Shown here: piece by piece, positions 28,831 to 33,931 of the stretch
Layout: each line of letters starts with the position of its first letter
How positions within the stretch are numbered: the first letter of the stretch is position 1
IMG/VR virus record: IMGVR_UViG_3300032006_000039
Location: 1 to 33,931 of that record
Reading direction: 5' to 3' (one strand)
Length of the DNA stretch: 33,931 nucleotides
DNA from: a virus
Notes under the pieces: model-generated
What the model was told of the DNA's origin: nothing
Seen by the model: only the letters and a program-made list of their open reading frames with translations
Database searches by the model: none
Program-made: the position numbers and the translations under genes

Positions 28831-31331
28831 CTGAATTCTTTACCAATGTCGAACGTTACAAAAATGATATTCTCTATATTGGATACAAGAATGGTAAGCG
28901 GGTTCAGCAGAGAATTCCATTTCGACCAACATTGTATTTGCCAACTAAAAACTCAACCAATCTAGCTGGTTTAGATGGCCGGCCTATTGCACCTCGTGAT
29001 TTTAGATCAATGGGTGATTGTAATGCGTTTATTAAACAGAATGGTGAGATCTCTAATTTCTTAATGTATGGTCTTTCCAATTTTCCAGAGCAATATATAG
29101 CTCAGAGATTTCCTGATGGTTGTGAAGATACCTTTGATCGAGATGTGCTTAATGTAACATTTATTGATATTGAGGTAGAATCTGATGATGGATTTCCTCA
29201 ACCAGAACTTGCAGAAAAAGCAGTTACAGCAATTTGTGTTAAGAATAACATTGATAACATATATCATGTTTTTGGTTGTGGAAATTATACTGAGCATCGA
29301 GATGATGTAAAATACCATAAAGCTGACGGTGAAAAGAATTTACTTAAAGAGTTTCTAACATTTTGGGTATCCAATCCTCCGGATATTTTGAGTGGCTGGA
29401 ATAGTCACTATTTCGATATACCATATTTGGTTAATAGAATTTCAAAGGTTCTAGGATATGAATGGAATGAGCATTTAAGTCCATGGGGATTACCTCCAGA
29501 TCAGAGGTCCTTTGGAAATAATGATATGAATTTCGAAATACCCGGCATTCAGTCATTAGATTATTTACCACTATTTAAGAAACTTGGTTATACCTATGGA
29601 ACCCAAGAGTCTTATAAGCTTGATAATATTGCCAATGTAGTCCTTGGCGAAAAGAAAATGGATTACTCTGAATATGGAAGTCTATTTTCTTTGTATAAAG
29701 AGGACTTTCAAAAGTTTATTGAATATAATGTTAAGGATGTTGAATTAGTCCAAAGAATGGAAGACAAACTTCAGCTCTTAACTCTTTGTCTTACACTAGG
29801 ATATAAGGCAAATGTATGTGCTGGAACCTCTATGGGTTCAGTGAAAATCTGGGATTGTTATATATACAATGTACTGAAACGTATCAATATAATTATTCCA
29901 TTTGTTCCTAGACGTGATAGTGATCGAAGTATTGAAGGAGCCTATGTTAAAGAACCAATCGTGGGTATGCATGATTGGGTTGTGTCATTTGATCTAAATT
30001 CTCTATACCCATCAATCATTCGACAATATAATATGTCACCAGAAACTATTATTGATGGAGTCATCGACAATGTTAGCGTTAACACTGTGGTCGCCAATGA
30101 ACCCTTCACCGTACCAGATGGACAAATCTTATGTGCCACCGGTCAGACTTTCAACGCAAATCAAAAGGGTATTTTCCCTGCTATTGTTGAAAAGCTGTAT
30201 AACGAACGGGTAAAAATCAAACAAAAGACTTTGGCATTAAAATCAGAAGCACAAAAGGTTAAGGGAGTTGAACGAGCAAAAATAATGCATGAAGTAGCCA
30301 GTTTGGATAATAATCAAATGGCTATTAAAATTATGCTAAACTCTCTTTATGGAGCCATGAGTAATAAATGGTTTCGATATTATGATAATAGAATTGCAGA
30401 AGGCATTACCATTACAGGTCAAGCCACTATTCGGTGGGGTGAAAACGCAATCAACAATTATTTAAATAAAGTACTCAAAACGGAGAACAAAGATTATGTT
30501 ATCGCCATTGACACCGATTCCCTTTACGTTAATTTTGGTGGTCTTGTGGACCATGTATACGACGGCTTGGCCGACCATACAGTAATTACTGACTTTTTGG
30601 ATAAGGTTTCAAAGGAGAAAATTGAACCCCTGTTGGAGAATGCGTATATAGATCTCCAAAAGAAAATGAATTGCCCAACCAATATTATGGAAATGGCTAG
30701 AGAATGTATTGCCTCTCGAGCAGTATGGACTGGTAAAAAACGATATGTCATGAATGTATATGACAATGAGGGAGTTAGATATACAGAGCCTCAAATTAAA
30801 GTTACAGGGCTAGAATCAGTTAGATCTTCTACTCCACAAGTTTGTAGAAAAATGATTGAGGAAACTATGTCCTTGATCCTACGAGAAAATGAAAAAGCAG
30901 TTCAAGATTTTATTTTATCTGCTCGTAATGAGTTCCAAACATTACCAGCAGAAGATGTAGCATTTCCAAGAGGTGTTAATAACGTTAAGCAATATAGCAG
31001 TCGAAATGAGATCTATAAAAAGTCTACACCAATGCATGTTAGGGCTGCAATTCTTTATAATAAAATGATCCAAGATAGGAAATTAACCAAGAAATATGAA
31101 CTTATTGGAGATGGTGATAAGATGAAATTCATCTATATGAAGAAGCCTAATCCCAATCAAGAAAATGTTTTGGCTTTTCCTGATATTCTACCCCCAGAAT
31201 TTGAATTTGAAAAATATGTCGACTATGAAACTCAGTTCCTGAAAGCGTATTTAGAACCTATAAATAGTATACTTGACGCAGTTGGGTGGAGTTCTGAAGA
31301 ACGATCTACCCTGGAGGATTTCTTTTCATGA
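28827..31331 (+). CDS. 43: Family B DNA polymerase gp43
   Basis: 834 aa (T4: 898). Exonuclease motifs: FIDIEVES (D114, E116), GWNSHYFDIPYL and YNVKDVELV. Polymerase motifs: A FDLNSLYPSII (about 388-398), B IMLNSLYGAMSNKW, C IDTDSLY (about 561-567), and the KKRYVMNV lysine region. All catalytic acids are present. The end (LEDFFS) resembles a C-terminal clamp-binding tail. In T4 it follows regA directly; here a 3.9-kb island separates them. Bases 30050-30140 and 30480-30580 are more GC-rich than surrounding codons. Confidence 0.98.
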   Translation: MTEFFTNVERYKNDILYIGYKNGKRVQQRIPFRPTLYLPTKNSTNLAGLDGRPIAPRDFRSMGDCNAFIKQNGEISNFLMYGLSNFPEQYIAQRFPDGCEDTFDRDVLNVTFIDIEVESDDGFPQPELAEKAVTAICVKNNIDNIYHVFGCGNYTEHRDDVKYHKADGEKNLLKEFLTFWVSNPPDILSGWNSHYFDIPYLVNRISKVLGYEWNEHLSPWGLPPDQRSFGNNDMNFEIPGIQSLDYLPLFKKLGYTYGTQESYKLDNIANVVLGEKKMDYSEYGSLFSLYKEDFQKFIEYNVKDVELVQRMEDKLQLLTLCLTLGYKANVCAGTSMGSVKIWDCYIYNVLKRINIIIPFVPRRDSDRSIEGAYVKEPIVGMHDWVVSFDLNSLYPSIIRQYNMSPETIIDGVIDNVSVNTVVANEPFTVPDGQILCATGQTFNANQKGIFPAIVEKLYNERVKIKQKTLALKSEAQKVKGVERAKIMHEVASLDNNQMAIKIMLNSLYGAMSNKWFRYYDNRIAEGITITGQATIRWGENAINNYLNKVLKTENKDYVIAIDTDSLYVNFGGLVDHVYDGLADHTVITDFLDKVSKEKIEPLLENAYIDLQKKMNCPTNIMEMARECIASRAVWTGKKRYVMNVYDNEGVRYTEPQIKVTGLESVRSSTPQVCRKMIEETMSLILRENEKAVQDFILSARNEFQTLPAEDVAFPRGVNNVKQYSSRNEIYKKSTPMHVRAAILYNKMIQDRKLTKKYELIGDGDKMKFIYMKKPNPNQENVLAFPDILPPEFEFEKYVDYETQFLKAYLEPINSILDAVGWSSEERSTLEDFFS
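31259..31266 (+). promoter_or_regulatory. Possible internal late promoter at the end of gp43
   Basis: Exact TATAAATA, 62 nt before the 31328 gene. It could add late expression of the coiled-coil/membrane gene pair. About three such octamers are expected by chance on one strand here, so support is weak. Confidence 0.25.
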
Positions 31332-31732
31332 GCGACTACAAAATTCCTGAGGAGTATTCTAAAGCAGACTTTGGATTTTCTGCAATTGACGAGGCTACAT
31401 ATAAAGCCCAGCAAGCAGTTAATGAGGTAACACCTCCATCCATTGATGAGAACGATGTTAATCGAGCTATATTAAATGCTTTGAGTCCCTTAGAAGATAA
31501 AATAGATTTGCTATTAAAACAAAAACGAGCTAGTGACGACGAAAATGTTCAGATGGCCATTACTGGTGCTAATGAAGATGCAGCTGGAAAAGTCTCACAG
31601 CTTGAAGAAATTATCATGCCGTTGTTAGTTAATTTACTAAAAACAGCAGATAAAGAATATATCCATTGGCCTAATCGTGAAAATGCAATTAATGAGCAAA
31701 TTAAGAAAGTTCTAAAAATCACGAGGGGTTAA
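31328..31732 (+). CDS. Conserved hypothetical between gp43 and uvsX
   Basis: 134 aa. Acidic N-terminus, a helical middle (AILNALSPLEDKIDLLLKQK), then a well-conserved-looking end (LLKTADKEYIHWPNRENAIN, followed by EQIKKVLKITRG). A protein ending in YIxWPNR...KILKITR is familiar to me from marine T4-like phages beside gp43/uvsX, but without function. The coiled-coil-like middle and PNR motif suggest a virion or replication accessory role. ATGA overlap with gp43; its stop overlaps the next ATG (TAATG). Confidence 0.8.
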   Translation: MSDYKIPEEYSKADFGFSAIDEATYKAQQAVNEVTPPSIDENDVNRAILNALSPLEDKIDLLLKQKRASDDENVQMAITGANEDAAGKVSQLEEIIMPLLVNLLKTADKEYIHWPNRENAINEQIKKVLKITRG

Positions 31733-32649
31733 TGGGATTTCTTACTCTTTTTATAGCAATTGCGATATCAGCAGTTGCAGCGTGGTATTCTATTGTCGGG
31801 CTTATGGCAATATTTTCTGCTGCAGCAATCCCTATTGCAATTATGGGCGGTGTACTTGAGGTTGGAAAACTAGTCACTGCCAGTTGGCTATATCAAAATT
31901 GGAAGAAAATACCTAAAACACTGAAAGTTTATTTAACTTCAGCTGTTATCATTTTGATGTTTATCACATCAATGGGTATTTTTGGATTTCTGTCTAAAGC
32001 CCACATTGACCAAACAGTCGTTAGTGGGGATAACAGTCTACAGATAACACAACTTGATAAACAAATTGAACGTGAACAAAGGACTATAAATGATGCAGAA
32101 AAAGTTATCGTACAACTCGATGCTCAAGTCGCAACTCTTATCGAATACGATCGCATCCGCGGACCTAGTGGATCGATTGCAGTTCGGCGAAGTCAGCAAG
32201 CAGAACGACGAGATCTTAACCAGGTTATCGGTGAGGGCTCAACTAGAATTGCTAAAATCCAAGAAAAAAGAGCAGGCCTTGAAAAAGAACAGCTAAAATT
32301 AGAAGCTGAAGTAGGACCAATTAGATATGTTGCCGAATTATTTTATGGAGAAAAAGCAGATCGGGAAATGCTTGAGGCTGCTGTTAGGTGGGTTATTATT
32401 GTTATCATTTTCGTTTTTGACCCTTTGGCTGTCTTACTACTCATTGCAGCTAATATGGACTTAAGAAAAAGATATGAATCCAAGAAACGAACACGTAAAC
32501 GCAGGCAGCAAAAATCTAATTCCGTTAAAGTTGTTAATACCCCATTGGAACAAGTATGGGAAGCAGAAGAAGAAGTTATTGCAACTGTTGCAGATACAGA
32601 AATCAAATCAAAAACTGAAATCAGGCCGGGTTATCTAACCAATAGTTGA
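31732..32649 (+). CDS. Coiled-coil membrane protein
   Basis: 305 aa. Three hydrophobic segments at the N-terminus (about 2-22, 25-45, 68-90), with GGVLEVGKLVTASWLYQNW between the second and third. A charged coiled coil follows (about 103-205, rich in Gln/Glu/Lys/Arg), then a fourth segment (217-240) and a basic cytoplasmic tail (KRTRKRRQQK). I recognise the topology from marine T4-like phages where it is an unassigned membrane protein next to uvsX. It may sense or seal the host membrane or position replication, but there is no direct evidence. Confidence 0.8.
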   Translation: MGFLTLFIAIAISAVAAWYSIVGLMAIFSAAAIPIAIMGGVLEVGKLVTASWLYQNWKKIPKTLKVYLTSAVIILMFITSMGIFGFLSKAHIDQTVVSGDNSLQITQLDKQIEREQRTINDAEKVIVQLDAQVATLIEYDRIRGPSGSIAVRRSQQAERRDLNQVIGEGSTRIAKIQEKRAGLEKEQLKLEAEVGPIRYVAELFYGEKADREMLEAAVRWVIIVIIFVFDPLAVLLLIAANMDLRKRYESKKRTRKRRQQKSNSVKVVNTPLEQVWEAEEEVIATVADTEIKSKTEIRPGYLTNS

Positions 32650-32659
32650 AGCCTTTAAC

Positions 32660-32689
32660 GTTTACAAACCATTGATCTTGATATACAAT
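32660..32689 (+). promoter_or_regulatory. T4-like early promoter (uvsX)
   Basis: GTTTAC (32660-32665), 18 nt, TACAAT (32684-32689). It lies in the 63-nt gap before uvsX, leaving a leader of about 17 nt with GGAG before the ATG. Confidence 0.87.
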
Positions 32690-32712
32690 AATATATTAGA
32701 TGGAGTTATACT

Positions 32713-33762
32713 ATGACTAATTTTATGCGTGATCTTGTTAAACAGATCAATGATGAGAATACTCATATGGTAGAAGACGAAGTGTCTTCATCCGAGTTCT
32801 CAGGTACTATTGATACCGGAAGTTATATTCTTAATGCTGCATTTTCCGGTAGCATTTTTGGCGGCATTCCAAACAATAAAATTACAGCATTTGCTGGAGA
32901 AACATCAACAGGGAAAACCTTTTTTGCCCTTGGTGTTATTAAACAGTTTCTGGATAAAAATCCAGATGGTGGGGTTCTATATTATGATACAGAAGCCGCT
33001 GTTACAAAGGCCATTATGGAACAACGGGGAATCGATTCAAGTCGAGTAGCCGTTGTTGAACCCACCACTATTCAAGAGTTTAGGAAACATGCATTAGATG
33101 TTCTAGATGCAGTTGGTAAAGATCATCCACCTATGGTTATGATCCTAGACTCTCTTGGTCAGCTATCTACAACAAAAGAAATTGAAGATACTGCTGAAGG
33201 TAAAGAAACAAGGGATATGACTAAGGCCCAAGTTATTAAAGCCACATTTAGAGTGTTGAGTTTAAAACTAGCCAAAGCCAAAATTCCAATGCTTATAACT
33301 AATCATGTCTATGATGTGATTGGATCTTATTTCCCTATGAAGGAAATGTCCGGTGGATCAGGCCTAAAATATTCTGCATCTCAAATTGCTTTCCTTTCTA
33401 AGCGTAAAGAAAAAGATGGAACGGATGTAATTGGTAACCTAATCAAGGTACGAATGGTTAAATCCCGTTTCACTAAGGAAAATAAAGAGATTGAAGTCAA
33501 ATTGACCTATGATAAAGGTCTTGATCGATATTATGGTTTATTGGATCTTGCTGAATCTGCTGGAATCTTTAAGAAAGTATCTACTCGTTATGAATTAGAA
33601 AATGGCACTAAAGTATTTGGTAAAGCCATTATGAATGATCCAGAGAAATATTTTACTGAAGATGTTCTACAAAAATTGGAAGAACATGCCGGTTCCGTAT
33701 TCATGTATGGTGCTGAGGAAGATGAGGTAGAAGATGAAGATAATCCCGTCGAAGGAACATGA
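32713..33762 (+). CDS. uvsX: RecA-like recombinase UvsX
   Basis: 349 aa (T4: 391). Walker A GETSTGKT (about 63-70), the catalytic Glu region YYDTEAAV, Walker B MVMILDSLGQL, the L2-like SGGSGLKYSASQ and an acidic C-terminal tail (EDEVEDEDNP). It performs strand exchange with UvsY and gp32 and starts recombination-dependent replication; UvsY and UvsW are encoded near the other end of this window. Own early promoter and GGAG ribosome site. Confidence 0.97.
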   Translation: MTNFMRDLVKQINDENTHMVEDEVSSSEFSGTIDTGSYILNAAFSGSIFGGIPNNKITAFAGETSTGKTFFALGVIKQFLDKNPDGGVLYYDTEAAVTKAIMEQRGIDSSRVAVVEPTTIQEFRKHALDVLDAVGKDHPPMVMILDSLGQLSTTKEIEDTAEGKETRDMTKAQVIKATFRVLSLKLAKAKIPMLITNHVYDVIGSYFPMKEMSGGSGLKYSASQIAFLSKRKEKDGTDVIGNLIKVRMVKSRFTKENKEIEVKLTYDKGLDRYYGLLDLAESAGIFKKVSTRYELENGTKVFGKAIMNDPEKYFTEDVLQKLEEHAGSVFMYGAEEDEVEDEDNPVEGT

Positions 33763-33931
33763 AACAGAATTAAGTGCCTTCAATAAACCTGCAAGAACAC
33801 TTAGGTATATTAGGGTTGATGAACACAATTCTGAAGCCAACACAGCAATATTAGAAATTACTAATTATCCAAAGTTTAATGGAATTAAGTATTTCTATAC
33901 TGATGTTGGATTTGAAGATGGAGATGGTGAA
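33734..33931 (+). CDS. Hypothetical protein (3' end outside window)
   Basis: Open frame from ATG 33734 to the last base, 66 codons, overlapping the uvsX end by 29 nt. The visible sequence (PARTLRYIRVDEHNSEANTA, then ILEITNYPKFNGIKYFYTDV) is strand-rich and protein-like. In T4, helicase/primase genes follow uvsX; this does not look like the gp41 start, so it is probably a small intervening gene. The ATG at 33759 opens only four codons. Confidence 0.5.
   Translation, partial: MKIIPSKEHETELSAFNKPARTLRYIRVDEHNSEANTAILEITNYPKFNGIKYFYTDVGFEDGDGE

Noticed and set aside
1-33931. CRISPR array, insertion sequence, transposase or homing endonuclease
   Set aside because: No regularly spaced direct repeats, terminal inverted repeats with a transposase, or LAGLIDADG/GIY-YIG/HNH motifs were seen in either strand.

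Overview
The window is part of the genome of a T4-like contractile-tailed phage (myovirus). The evidence is a dense set of T4 hallmark genes in T4-like blocks: gp22-gp23 (prohead core, major capsid), uvsY-uvsW, gp55-gp47-gp46, gp45-gp44-(insert)-gp62-regA-(insert)-gp43, and uvsX. Both T4-type promoter classes are visible: early GTTTAC/TAnnAT and late TATAAATA. AT-rich composition, a short gp23 (450 aa), peptide deformylase, hsp20, a MazG-like enzyme and several metabolic genes resemble marine T4-like phages (cyanophage or pelagiphage types) more than enteric T4. No photosynthesis gene is present, so the host cannot be named from this window.

Layout. 1-2200: end of the scaffold gene, late promoter, major capsid gene, strong terminator. 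2200-4240: an early-promoter aspartate carbamoyltransferase gene (pyrB), then a small conserved gene, a tail-tube-fold/gp3-like gene and uvsY. 4190-9405: uvsW, a small Lsm-like gene, the late sigma factor gp55 and the gp47/gp46 recombination nuclease. 9400-12260: peptide deformylase, small ORFs, a MazG-like enzyme and a complete Rieske non-haem iron oxygenase. 12270-20844: a co-directional, mostly overlapping metabolic/DNA-modification block headed by its own early promoter. It holds a DUF1599/Nmad1-like protein, a ThyA-fold enzyme with the Asp expected of dCMP hydroxymethylase, dCMP deaminase, an actinobacterial-type inositol-3-phosphate synthase, a HAD phosphatase, a micro-membrane protein, an HhH/alpha-glutamyl-putrescinyl-thymine-pyrophosphorylase-like protein, an SGNH-like protein, a divergent C5-cytosine methyltransferase, a DUF3310 protein and a glycosyltransferase. 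20845-24903: replication core 45-44-62-regA, with two 2OG-Fe(II) oxygenases inserted between 44 and 62. 24900-28830: an accessory island of visibly higher GC between regA and gp43. It has four minus-strand genes (one a HExxH metalloprotease) diverging from three plus-strand genes across a palindromic promoter hub, then a tRNA-like RNA, a half-length Na+/Pi-symporter gene, hsp20 and a small membrane gene. 28827-33931: DNA polymerase gp43, two conserved genes, UvsX, and a gene cut by the window edge.

Most notable observations. (1) A uniform promoter architecture, GTTTAC-18 nt-TAnnAT, occurs at seven intergenic sites. At four of them the A of an ATG lies exactly 7 nt after the -10 box with no Shine-Dalgarno, which predicts leaderless early mRNAs. 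(2) A candidate DNA-hypermodification and inositol pathway spans 12.3-20.8 kb and may use the oxygenases. (3) A roughly 200-bp divergent regulatory region has a 20-bp inverted repeat and internal hairpins. Functions of the modification block as a pathway are inference; the individual motifs are read directly from the sequence.
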